A stretch of 21,478 nucleotides of DNA from assembly GCA_000151295.1 (NCBI GenBank), contig GG745351.1:71721-93198 (forward strand), written 5' to 3'. Below are positions 1-7,677 of this stretch, one piece after another. The position numbers and the translations under genes are program-made. This DNA comes from Allomyces macrogynus ATCC 38327 (Eukaryota > Blastocladiomycota > Blastocladiomycetes > Blastocladiales > Blastocladiaceae). Under the pieces are notes generated by a model. That model searched no databases. It was given only the letters and a program-made list of their open reading frames with translations, and was not told the origin of the DNA. Within the stretch, counting starts at the first letter, position 1, and each line of letters begins with the position of its first letter.

Positions 1-452
1 GCACCCGACGACGACGCATGATCGAACGACACGACCGATGTGCGTGCGGCTGCAGTCACCAGGACTGTCCCGGGCAACGACGTCATGAACGGCCCGTGCT
101 GCACCGGCACCGGCACCGAGCGACCGACGGCCCCGTGCCCCACCCCCCACCTCGTACAGTGCCCCGGCGGGGTCGAAATGGGCGACGAGACGCAGATCGA
201 CCGTGACGATCGTGCGCGCGACGGACTTGGTGGTGCGCGTAGCGCCGCTTCCTCATCGCCAGGTATCAGCGGATGATGCGAGCTTGACGTGGACGACGCG
301 AGCGATGCCGGTCGTACGCCATTGGATGGTTGATTTCGGAGTCGGCGGCGGCGCAGAACGCAGACGAGCACGGCGAGGGCGAGGACGGCGAGAACGATTG
401 GGGCCACGAGGGCGGGCACGACCCAGGCGGGCCAGGCGTCAGTGTCGGACAT
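1..452 (-). CDS. Small single-pass membrane protein, 3' part outside the window
   Basis: I do not recognise a family. Reading the minus strand from the ATG at 452-450, the frame stays open for 150 codons to the window edge, so the C-terminus is missing. The protein starts MSDTDAWPAW, followed by a hydrophobic segment at about residues 11-33 rich in Val, Leu and Ala. The run RRRR comes right after it, as expected for a signal anchor with a cytosolic C-terminal side. The rest is Ser/Pro/Arg-rich and probably disordered. A GT...TGCAG pair around 80-140 could be an intron, since the frame is open either way. The region upstream of the ATG is a GGTCGGTT-type tandem repeat that would lie in the 5' leader. 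The open frame, the clean membrane anchor and the basic stop-transfer cluster support a real gene, but there is no homology argument. Confidence 0.55.
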   Translation of the reverse strand, partial: MSDTDAWPAWVVPALVAPIVLAVLALAVLVCVLRRRRLRNQPSNGVRPASLASSTSSSHHPLIPGDEEAALRAPPSPSRARSSRSICVSSPISTPPGHCTRWGVGHGAVGRSVPVPVQHGPFMTSLPGTVLVTAAARTSVVSFDHASSSG

Positions 453-560
453 GGCCGGCCGCGGTGGTCGCGAGTGATCGCTGGTGGTCGCTTGTGGTCT
501 TCGTCGTGGTTGTCGTCGTGGTCGTGTCCTGGTCGCCGTCGCGATGCGGGGAGATGTATT

Positions 561-604
561 GTTGGTCGGTTGGTCGGTTGGTTGGTCGGTTGGTCGGTCG
601 GTAG
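561..604. repeat. Short GGTCGGTT/GGTTGGTC tandem repeat
   Basis: About five degenerate copies of an 8-nt unit (GGTCGGTT) lie about 110 nt upstream of the minus-strand ATG at 452. They therefore fall in the promoter or 5' leader of the membrane-protein gene. It is a simple repeat, and no function can be read from it. Confidence 0.7.
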
Positions 605-1062
605 GTGCAGCAGTCTTTCCCCGGCGCCTTAGCTCCACTTCGAGAACTGCAGCGAGCGAGAGCAGCAGCATGAGCGCGCTAACACACAACAGCAGCAAGT
701 CGCAGCGGAGTTGCACAGACACGCCGACAAGCATTAGCTCGCGCATTCCCACCGTGCATTTGAGTGTGCCTACAAGCACAACGTGACCGCGTCTCAAAAG
801 CGGGCTTGACCTGAAGTCCTGACGATCAGGCGAAGGCCAGGCTTGCAACGCTCGTGGCGTCTGCCATCAAGCCAACACTTGCCCAGGATTTTGCGCCCAA
901 AGCGTCGTCCATGACGCGCTTGAGCAGCTTGGCCTGCTTTGTCTCCTGATCGTGAAAACACTTCAAACACCATGACCAGCACCGGAGCATTCTTGATCGA
1001 CAAAAAATGGTGCTTGTGGAGTCACAACATGAAGTGACAAAAGAGCCTCCGAAAACCGGAGC
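605..1062. other. Intergenic stretch without an assignable gene
   Basis: This holds the region upstream of the minus-strand membrane-protein gene and the sequence downstream of the tRNA gene. Only short frames are open (for example 794-1003 minus), none with recognisable motifs. I see no further RNA gene. Confidence 0.5.
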
Positions 1063-1067
1063 AAAAA
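1063..1067 (-). terminator. RNA polymerase III T-run downstream of tRNA-Gly
   Basis: On the minus strand there is a run of five T residues 31 nt past the discriminator base of the tRNA. It is the first T-run of that length downstream and the natural Pol III stop. A run of four T lies closer (plus strand aaaa-type interruptions were not found nearer than the TTTT of about 1080), so some trailers may be shorter. Confidence 0.55.
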
Positions 1068-1097
1068 CAGGTGTTGTGTTTTCGCCGAGATGTGTGC

Positions 1098-1168
1098 TGC
1101 GCCGTCCGGGATTCGAACCCGGGCCACCACCTTGGGAGGGTGATATGCTACCCCTGCACCAACGGCGC
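1098..1168 (-). tRNA. tRNA-Gly, anticodon CCC
   Basis: The minus strand folds into a standard 71-nt cloverleaf. The acceptor stem GCGCCGT pairs fully with ACGGCGC, and the discriminator base is A at 1098. The anticodon loop CTCCCAA reads anticodon CCC, which decodes GGG. The T arm carries GGTTCGAATCC, which is also a canonical B box, and TGGTGCAGGGG in the D arm serves as the A box. There is no intron. The gene lies between the minus-strand membrane-protein gene and the promoter of the acyl-CoA dehydrogenase gene. CCA is not encoded, as usual in eukaryotes. Confidence 0.97.
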
Positions 1169-1440
1169 GTGCTTTGCTAGCCGCCTCATCGTATTTAATC
1201 CTGTGCGCGTCCCTCGGCTGTCTCTCGCGCCATGGCATCACTTCCGTGGCTGTCCACTCGGGCCGAGGCGATGATTTTGACACGCGGTCACGTTCGCCAC
1301 TGGCAGCCGGCAAGTCGTTCGTTCACGTCCGCGCGCGCGCGACCAGGTCTGAATTTTCGACCCGCTCGTTTCGATCACTCAGCTTCGAGTCGTGAACACT
1401 TGAGCGCACCCGGCCCGGAACGCCCGGCCACCGGCGCGCC

Positions 1441-1448
1441 TGACGTAA
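1441..1448. promoter_or_regulatory. CRE/ATF-like site TGACGTAA
   Basis: TGACGTAA matches the core of the bZIP (CREB/ATF) recognition site. It lies 24 nt upstream of the TATA box of the acyl-CoA dehydrogenase gene. This is sequence match only; such an 8-mer also occurs by chance. Confidence 0.35.
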
Positions 1449-1471
1449 AAAACGTCCGCCCATGCTCGCAT

Positions 1472-1478
1472 TATAAAT
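1472..1478 (+). promoter_or_regulatory. TATA box of the cytochrome b5/acyl-CoA dehydrogenase gene
   Basis: TATAAAT stands out in a GC-rich context, 158 nt upstream of the ATG at 1636. That spacing fits a TATA box plus a 5' leader of roughly 130 nt. Confidence 0.6.
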
Positions 1479-1635
1479 CTGGCACGCTCCCACCGCTGCC
1501 GCGACCTTCGCGACCGAGGACCGACCCTGGCCCGCGCTCCTTTGCTGCTGCAACGACTGCCCGCAACCCGACGCCCGCGCACGCTCGACTCCTTGGACCA
1601 GCACGTTGCGACCGCCGCCAACACCAACCAACACC

Positions 1636-3326
1636 ATGGCCGCCACCCGCACCTTTTCGCTCGACGAGGTCGCCAAGCACAACAAGCCCGACGACTGCTG
1701 GGTCGTCGTCGATGGCAAGGTCTTCGATGTGACGGTACGCACGCCGCGAGAGCGCTTTTCGGCGAGCTCCTCGTCGTGGTGCCTAGCGCAGCACGCTCAC
1801 GGCCCCTCTCCAATGACCAGAAATTCCTCGACAAGCACCCGGGCGGCCGCAAAATCCTGCTCAAGCATGTGGGCACCGACGCGACCAAGGCCTGGATGAA
1901 CTTCCACAACCCGATCATTCTCGAGACCGTCGGCAGGAAGCTGCAAATCGGCGTTGTCGGCGACGCCGCCGAACCCGCTGCCGCTGCGCCCGCCGCCACC
2001 GTCGCTGATCGCCCGACGATCGACGCCGACCTGCTCGAGGGCCCCTTTGGTGACCTGATCCCGTACGCCGACCCGTCGTGGTACCAAGAGTTCCGGTCGC
2101 CCTACTACAAGGACTCGCACCGGCGCCTGCGCGCCTACATGCGCGCGTTTGTCGACAAGGAGCTGATGCCCTACTGCCACGAGTGGGACGAGGCCAAGCA
2201 GATCCCGCGCGAAGTCTACCTCAAGGCCGGCCGCGCCGGCATTCTGCAGGCGGTATGCGGCAAGCTCGCGCCCGAGTACAACAACGTCGCGATGCCCGGC
2301 GACGTGGACCCGGCCGAGTGGGACGTCTTCCACGAGTTTATTGTCGCCGACGAGCTGTCGCGCACGGGGTCGGGTGGTGTCGTCTGGGGTCTGACCGGTG
2401 GGCTCGGGATCGGCCTCCCGCCGGTGCTCGCGTTCGGGTCCAAGTACCTGAAGGACAAGGTTGTGCGCGCGTGCTTTGCCGGCGAAAAGAACATTTGCCT
2501 GTGTGTCACGGAACCGCACGCCGGGTCGGACGTCGCCAACTTGAAGACCGAGGCCAAGTTGACGCCCGACGGTAAGCACTTCATCCTGAACGGCGAAAAG
2601 AAGTGGATCACGAACGGCGCATTTGCCGATTACTTTACTGTCGCGTGCCGGACCGGCGGCGAGGGCATGGGCGGGATCTCGCTGCTGCTCGTGGAGCGCA
2701 CGATGCCGGGCGTCAAGACGCGCCGCATCGACTGCTCGGGCGTGTGGGCGTCGGGGACCGGGTACATTACGTTCGAGGACGTCAAGGTGCCCGTCGAGAA
2801 CGTGATTGGCCAAGTGAACAAGGGGTTCAAGTCGATCATGTACAACTTCAACCACGAGCGGCTCGGCATTGTCATTCAGGCGACGCGGTTCTCGCGCGTC
2901 TGCTTCGAGGAGGCCATCAAGCACGCGAACCGGCGGCGCACGTTCGGCAAGAAACTGATTCAGCACGACGTGATCCGGCACAAGCTGGCCAATATGGCCG
3001 CGCGCATCGAGTCGGTGCACGCCTGGATGGAGTCGCTCATGTTCCAGGCGCAGCACATGTCCGAGCAGGAACAGATGCTGCGGCTCGGTGGACCCATTGC
3101 GCTTTGCAAGGCCGCGTCGACGCAAATGTTTGAGTTTTGCGCGCGCGAGGCCGCGCAGATCTTTGGTGGCCTGGCTTACTCGCGCGGCGGGCAGGCCGAG
3201 AAGGTGGAGCGGCTCTACCGCGAGGTTCGCGCGTACGCGATCCCCGGCGGGTCCGAGGAGATTATGCTCGACCTCGGCATTCGCCAGTCGCTCAAGGTCG
3301 CACAGGTGCTCGGCGCCAAGCTGTAG
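1636..3326 (+). CDS. Cytochrome b5 / acyl-CoA dehydrogenase fusion protein, peroxisomal (PTS1)
   Basis: Exons 1636-1734 and 1821-3326 (intron 86 nt, phase 0) give 534 residues. Residues 5-85 are a cytochrome b5 domain, with heme-ligand His39 in HPGG and probably His62. From about 130 to the end is a flavoprotein acyl-CoA dehydrogenase, which would oxidise acyl-CoA to enoyl-CoA. It carries the family signature [10 protein letters not shown], the KWITNG strand and the FGKKLIQ/QIFGG FAD regions. The usual MCAD-type catalytic Glu position reads IPGGSEE, with Gly. Glu379 in NHERLG instead lines up with the catalytic Glu of long-chain and isovaleryl-CoA dehydrogenases. The C-terminus is AKL, a canonical PTS1, so the enzyme should be peroxisomal. 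The b5 domain would accept or relay electrons; this is inference. The ATG at 1636 (CACCATGG) starts directly before the b5 domain, and upstream in-frame sequence is not domain-like. Its 3' end converges with the ankyrin gene. Confidence 0.95.
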
Positions 3327-3860
3327 AGCGGCGTCGGCGGTTGGTTGTCTTTGTTGTTTGGTTCGCGTTTGCTACCTCTCCCCTTCCCTTGGCGCGCCAG
3401 AGTACGGCCGTGTCGGGTTCTCTTATCTCGTGTTTTTTTCTTTCTCTAGTCGTCGTGTAAATGAATTGGGAACGTCGTCCGTGCCGCTGCTCTTTGATTT
3501 GCGCCGGAGCGGACGCGGTGGCGGCGTCCGTTGCTCTTCGGCGAATCTGCTGAGCGCAGAGGTGCGGCACGGAACGACGTTCCCGCTGGCCTTGGTTGCT
3601 CGTGTCCTTGCGATGGTTTTGGACCAAAGAAGTGTCGATGCAAGTCCCCGTCCAGCCAAACAAAATGGACCACAGTCAACCTCAACATGCCTCCTGCGAT
3701 GCAGCGGGATGGAAGTAACACTACGAAACAGGAGTTGCCGACACTGAGCACAACCAAATTCCACGATGGAATCCTGAACGGAACTTTAACCGAGACCCAC
3801 CCACGCGCGACCAGTCCACCCCAAAGTCATTCTCTCTCTCTGACCGTCTGTCAGGTCCGC
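3327..3860. other. Convergent intergenic region
   Basis: It lies between the stop codons of the acyl-CoA dehydrogenase (plus) and the ankyrin gene (minus). It contains pyrimidine-rich tracts around 3420-3450 but no AATAAA. An open frame from 3531 has a few clustered Cys residues and no motif. I see no gene here; it should hold the two 3' UTRs. Confidence 0.6.
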
Positions 3861-4904
3861 TCACGGCGACACGGGCGTCGTCGTGAACAGCGCCTGCATG
3901 TCGGCGTCGTCGACCACGTCGATCGGCGTGAAGTTTTTGTTGTTCTTGATGGTCCTGGATGGCGAGGATCAGGGGGAAGGGGGCGGGGGGGGGGGGGGGG
4001 GGGCCCCCTCATGAACAGCAAGAGGTGCGCGTGGACTGGGACACGGACCGGTCGGCGCCGCGCTCGAGCAGCTGCTTGACAATGTCGCGCGAGCCGAGAA
4101 GCGTCGCGAGGTGCAGAGCTATCGAGTGTGCGCGAGAGGAAGTGGGCAATGGGAAGCTGGTCAGGTCACGGCGGCGCAGTGCAAGCGAGCGGTCGGGTCG
4201 TTCGGCCGGAGGTCGCGCGCCAAGCACGCACCCGTGTTGTTTCCCTAGCAGATTGGTGAGGGTGAGGACAATGACAGGGCAACGGCAGAGAACGGTGGGG
4301 GTGGAGCCATACGCCGCACTTCTCGTCGAGGTCCTCCTTGAACATGGCGTCGATAATGTCGTGCGCGATCTTGTCGTGGCCCGTGAGCACCGCGTACTGC
4401 AGCCCCGTGAGCGATCCTGCGCGCCGTCGAGGTCAGTCCTGCGCCGCCAATCAAGGCACCGGCGCACGCGAACTCAGAGCGAGCACGCACGCACCGATGT
4501 AGGCGCCGAGAAACTTGAACGCGTCTAGAATGCCGCAAAACAGCCCAAGCGTCAGCTGTCGCGGGTTCACGGAATCGCGCATGCACGACGAGGATGATTC
4601 GCACCGAGCTCAAAGTCCTTGGGGTACTTGTACTCGCCGCGGCGCTTGGCTTTCGTCAGGTCGCGATCCTTGGCCAAAAGCGCGCGCACAGTCGCGGCGT
4701 CGCCCTGCTCGATCGCGTGAAAGAGCTACGATGGCGGGAATTTGGCGGGTTGGTCGACGAAGACGGTGCCACGCGGAAGGTTCACGACATGCGACGGCAA
4801 TTGCGTCGGCACTCAGGCGTCGCGACGACGGGCGCGTGCCGTGGGCCGGACGTGGCGGAGGGGCATGATGGTACGCTTTCCGTGTCGTTGATGGCTTCGG
4901 GCAT
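3861..4904 (-). CDS. Small ankyrin-repeat protein, seven exons
   Basis: Model on the minus strand: 4904-4875, 4725-4605, 4524-4495, 4416-4313, 4244-4232, 4118-4049, 3954-3861. This gives 462 nt, or 153 residues. It starts MPEAINDTES, then an ankyrin helix pair (LFHAIEQGDAATVRALLAKD), a middle repeat (SLTGLQYAVLTGHDKIAHDI) and a strong repeat (NNTALHLATLLGSRDIVKQL then LERGAD). It closes with FTPIDVVDDADMQALF. All seven phases match. Introns are 149, 80, 78, 68, 113 and 94 nt; the second and fifth carry CTGAC branch sites. Exon 5 is only 13 nt, yet it supplies the GNNT that opens the last repeat. Ankyrin repeats bind other proteins; the partner cannot be told. The closing arrangement resembles small fungal ankyrin proteins, from memory only. 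The gene converges with the acyl-CoA dehydrogenase gene. Confidence 0.85.
3984..4003. repeat. 20-nt poly-G (poly-C on the coding strand) in the last intron of the ankyrin gene
   Basis: The homopolymer lies inside intron 4048-3955 of the ankyrin gene. On the transcribed sense (minus) strand it is C-rich, followed by CCCC and CCCTT stretches and then the CAG acceptor, so it may double as the polypyrimidine tract. The length is also prone to sequencing error. Confidence 0.85.
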
Positions 4905-5370
4905 GGTGGATGAGCGGTCGTGATCGTGGGTTGGCTAGGATGCAGGCGTCAACGAGAAGATCGATTGCGTCGCGTCGCGCGTGGGTTTCTTGCAGTCGTC
5001 GGTCGTGGTGGGTTCGTGCGTTTGCGGTGAGTTGGATCGTGACTTGCCACGAGGTGGGTGGTCACGATGGTTGGTGCAGATCACTGCAGGGCCCGAGATC
5101 ACGGCGTGAGCAAAGCTGTGACCAAGCAGAGCGAGTGGGAACGATGTTGGCCTCCACACTCTCTGCCACCAGAAGTGCTGGGCCAGCTCCATTGCTGTCC
5201 ACCCGAACCCCCGCAAACGCATACAGCGCGCCCGCATCCGCGACGTCAGCACCGTCACGGCATCGTCGTCGTCGGCGCCGACGTTGGCGGCCTCCCCGGC
5301 CCGCCGCACCTGGCGATGAGCGAGCCAACTTTGAACCGAAAACGATGCGGGACGCGCCTTTTCAGGGAAT

Positions 5371-5424
5371 CGCTGCTCACGCGTAAATCACGCTGCTCAC
5401 GCGCAAATCACGCTGCTCATGCGC
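5371..5424. repeat. 20-nt tandem repeat, 2.7 copies
   Basis: The unit CGCTGCTCACGCGYAAATCA occurs at 5371-5390 and 5391-5410, followed by a partial third copy ending in a one-base variant. It is non-coding as far as I can see. Confidence 0.85.
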
Positions 5425-5862
5425 TTGTTGTGCGCATCACGCGCCTTTCCGTGATCCGTTGCCGTGCTTCTTTCTCGAGCCAACAAAACCACCAACCAAC
5501 CCGTGCCCGTGCGCGAGCTCCTCAAACCAAGAATTTAAGTATTTTTGGCTGCCCTCTACAATAAGCTTGCGGCCTCGCCTTTGGCCTCCACGGCGGCAAG
5601 TTACGCATGAGGGTAGACCATCAGGGCTGATATTCAGGCGCGGCTGGAGTTGCAATGCAGACGTGTCTCTACGAACGGTCCAACATGCACAGTTCAATAT
5701 GCTGCTGATTTTATCGACAGTCGATAGATGCGATGTTGGGCATGATGCGTGTCTTGCGGTGCTGATGTCTGGTGGTCGAACGAATGGAGAGCGAGACTAG
5801 GTGCCAAGATCGACGAGTATGAATTATCCTCACGCATCCACCGCCGCCATCCACAAAATGGG

Positions 5863-5870
5863 TATAAATA
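5863..5870. promoter_or_regulatory. Orphan TATA element TATAAATA
   Basis: It reads TATAAATA on plus and TATTTATA on minus, in GC-rich surroundings. On plus it would drive transcription into the 3' end of the Mpv17-family gene (antisense). On minus it lies 120 nt ahead of an ATG at 5743, followed by only nine codons before a stop. No convincing gene is attached on either side. Confidence 0.35.
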
Positions 5871-5997
5871 AGGGAAGAGCGTGTGCGGCACGGCAGAAGC
5901 AGGCAAACGGCTGCCCGCCAAGTCGAGGCGCTTGACGAGGCCCGCTCGACAGTGAAGAGAGCGACCACTTTCGAGGCGCCAGCTGGAACTGGTCCGC

Positions 5998-7056
5998 CTA
6001 CTTGTGCTTGACATACGACAAGTAGGCGTTCCAGAACACGTTCACGGCGTTCACGAACACGGGTTGCAGCGGCACCGGCACGACCTTGAAGTTAACCAGC
6101 TGGATCGGCGCCCACACAGCCAAATCCACCTTGTAGGTTGGCCAGAAATCGCGCCGGTACCGCCGCGCCGTGTCACTCGCCGAGTGGCCCGACATCATGT
6201 TGGTCGCGACAAAGAAGAGCGACAGATAAGGCGGCTCAAAAACGAACTGCACGGAATCGAGACAGTCAGGGCACGTCGGATCGAGCGAGGAGAGAGGTGA
6301 AGTGGGGCGTACCAGGTCGCCCACCAGCTTGGTCGTGGCCACCGACATGGTCACCGCACCGTGCGCTGACGCCATGGCGGCCGAAGATGCGGCGGCGGCC
6401 GTGACGGTGCTCGAGGTTGCGGTGCGCGCGGCGCGGAACCGTGCAAACAGGTGCAGGACCGTGCGGTCGAGCGTCGAGTACCACCACGTGTAGAGCGGCC
6501 TATGGAAATAGGTGCCAGCTGCGATCAGCACCGAACCGTCGCTACTTTCCGCGCGCAACAAGGGAAAATCAACGGTACCCTGCCAACCGGTCATGACGCC
6601 ACTAAGAGTCCACGGCAATGAGCAACCGCAATGACCGACCTCCATCTTTCGGAAACGGAACGTACATCGGTGCCAATCCACGCGGACGTGTGCGCCGGCT
6701 TCAAGTCCGATTCCATACGGCTCGTCGGGTCAATCGCGCCGATGTGCGTCGGACTGAGTGCAACCCCGCCACCGCCGAAGCATGGGCGGTGCGGTTGCCG
6801 ACGGCTCGCAGTGCGTGGTCGGGACCACCAAGTGGCCACCGCCCGCGTCGGACGTGCGGCCGTGATGCTCAATGGCTTGGCTGAGCAGGTCGCCAGTGCA
6901 CCAGAGGGTGGCTATTAGCAGACAAGCAGAATGAGGTGCAGTTCGCATCCACCGATCGAGCAAGCGGGTGGAAAGCATACCGGCCGTGATACACTGCGTC
7001 TTGTAAGGGTGCACATCGAGCAGGCGGTTGTAGCGGCCGAGCAGCGTGCGGAACAT
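5998..7056 (-). CDS. Mpv17/PMP22-family integral membrane protein
   Basis: Members of this family are small four-helix proteins of the mitochondrial inner membrane or peroxisome. Clear exons: 7056-6981 (MFRTLLGRYNRLLD...CITA), then from 6911 (TLWCTGDLLSQAIEHHG, the family's GDLLAQ region), an exon with GTYFHRPLYTWWYSTLDR ending at 6313, and the last exon 6246-5998. That last exon has FVFEPPYLSLFF and the signature WAPIQLVNFKVVPVPLQP ... VFWNAYLSY. Introns 6980-6912 (69 nt) and 6312-6247 (66 nt) are firm. The middle is unsettled: a frame at 6681-6667 reads VDWHR, matching the family's DWxRT motif. It should be an exon ending near the GTACGT donor at about 6665, but no acceptor joins it cleanly to the GTYFHRP exon. 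The start lies in a good position 20 residues ahead of the first helix. The gene diverges from the channel gene. Confidence 0.85.
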
Positions 7057-7677
7057 GATGTTGAGGTGTCGAGAGTTGTCGGGAGTCGTCGAGTCGAGAG
7101 TGGGCTGCGCAGGGGCACGGCAAGAGGACCAGAGCGGGGTCAGCGCATCTGGCCAAGGTACTTGCAGTGGCGAGGCGCGGGTGGTCGGGGGGTTCGCTGC
7201 AACTAACGGTGGTGCAGCGCGTCGGGCTTGTTGGCAGGAACGCGCGTCGCATCGGCCGAATGCAGTCGATGATGGCCAGGGCAGATACTCACGGGGTGGA
7301 CAGCAAGTTGCGGTGGGTGCTGGGGTCCAAGTCGGTCTAGTCGGGGAGAGAGCGGGGCGGCAAGCGGCAGGAATCGTCGCTTGGTCGTTGGTGCGGTCGG
7401 TGCGGCTGTATTGTGATCAATCACGGTCAGCTGATCGTGATGTTTGTTGATCACCAGCTCGCTCACATTGCATCCGCCAGCAGTCGGCCGGCGATCTCGC
7501 CCTTCCCACGGCACCAGACTCCCGCGCGTGTGGCCATCGCGACGCGCCCGCCACCCGCTGCAATCCAAGCGAGCCGCTCCGAACCTCGCCCAGCTGCGTT
7601 TGACGCCGTGGTCGGGCTTGACTGGGCGTTCGCCCGTGCACCAACCGGACCTCGACCCGCCAACACCGTTGTTGACC
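7057..7677. other. Divergent promoter region between the Mpv17-family and channel genes
   Basis: About 620 bp separate the two divergent start codons. The region is G-rich on plus from 7090 to 7400. It contains the palindrome at 7420-7441, and the channel frame is open from about 7444 but has no ATG before 7678. I see no RNA gene or other coding signal. Confidence 0.55.
7420..7441. promoter_or_regulatory. 22-bp imperfect palindrome, candidate dimer binding site
   Basis: The arms ATCACG and CGTGAT flank an inner TCAGCTGA palindrome; only one symmetric base pair mismatches. A neighbouring TGATCAATCA overlaps the left arm, and another TGATCACC follows 10 nt on. The site is 237 nt ahead of the channel ATG and 364 nt ahead of the Mpv17-family ATG. 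Inner CAGCTG is an E-box. Its role as a regulator site is inference. Confidence 0.4.

Larger units (their letters stand above)
4905..5997. other. Intergenic region of about 1.1 kb, no assignable gene
   Basis: It runs from the start of the ankyrin gene to the stop of the Mpv17-family gene; both are on the minus strand, so it should contain the ankyrin promoter. It also holds a 20-nt tandem repeat (5371-5424) and a TATA element (5863-5870). A GC-rich stretch at 5100-5330 has coding-like composition in two minus frames (one contains ADDDDAVTVL), but I could not assemble a supported gene. A short-exon gene here, starting for example at the ATG at 5743, cannot be excluded. Confidence 0.5.

Noticed and set aside
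963..1313. Minus-strand frame spanning the tRNA gene
   Set aside because: It runs straight through a perfect tRNA-Gly cloverleaf and has no protein motif.
1542..1635. Upstream start for the acyl-CoA dehydrogenase in the same frame as exon 2
   Set aside because: That frame crosses the intron and gives no b5 N-terminus; exon 1 from 1636 in another frame completes the b5 domain precisely.
1797..3125. Long minus-strand open frame of 442 codons
   Set aside because: It is the antisense shadow of the acyl-CoA dehydrogenase exon in GC-rich codons; it has no motif, and the plus strand has clear domains.
3531..4079. Plus-strand frame with several Cys residues
   Set aside because: It lies across the convergent 3' ends and the ankyrin gene; Cys spacing fits no zinc or toxin fold, and codon use is not gene-like.
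4556..4610. A frameshift in the ankyrin gene between FELG and NPRQLTLG
   Set aside because: Reading the stretch as coding needs a one-base change, but an 80-nt intron (4604-4525) with donor GTGCGA, branch site CTGAC and acceptor TCTAG joins FEL to DAFKFLGAYIG in the right phase.
7444..7677. N-terminal extension of the channel from about 7444
   Set aside because: The frame is open, but it begins with TTG and has no ATG before 7678.
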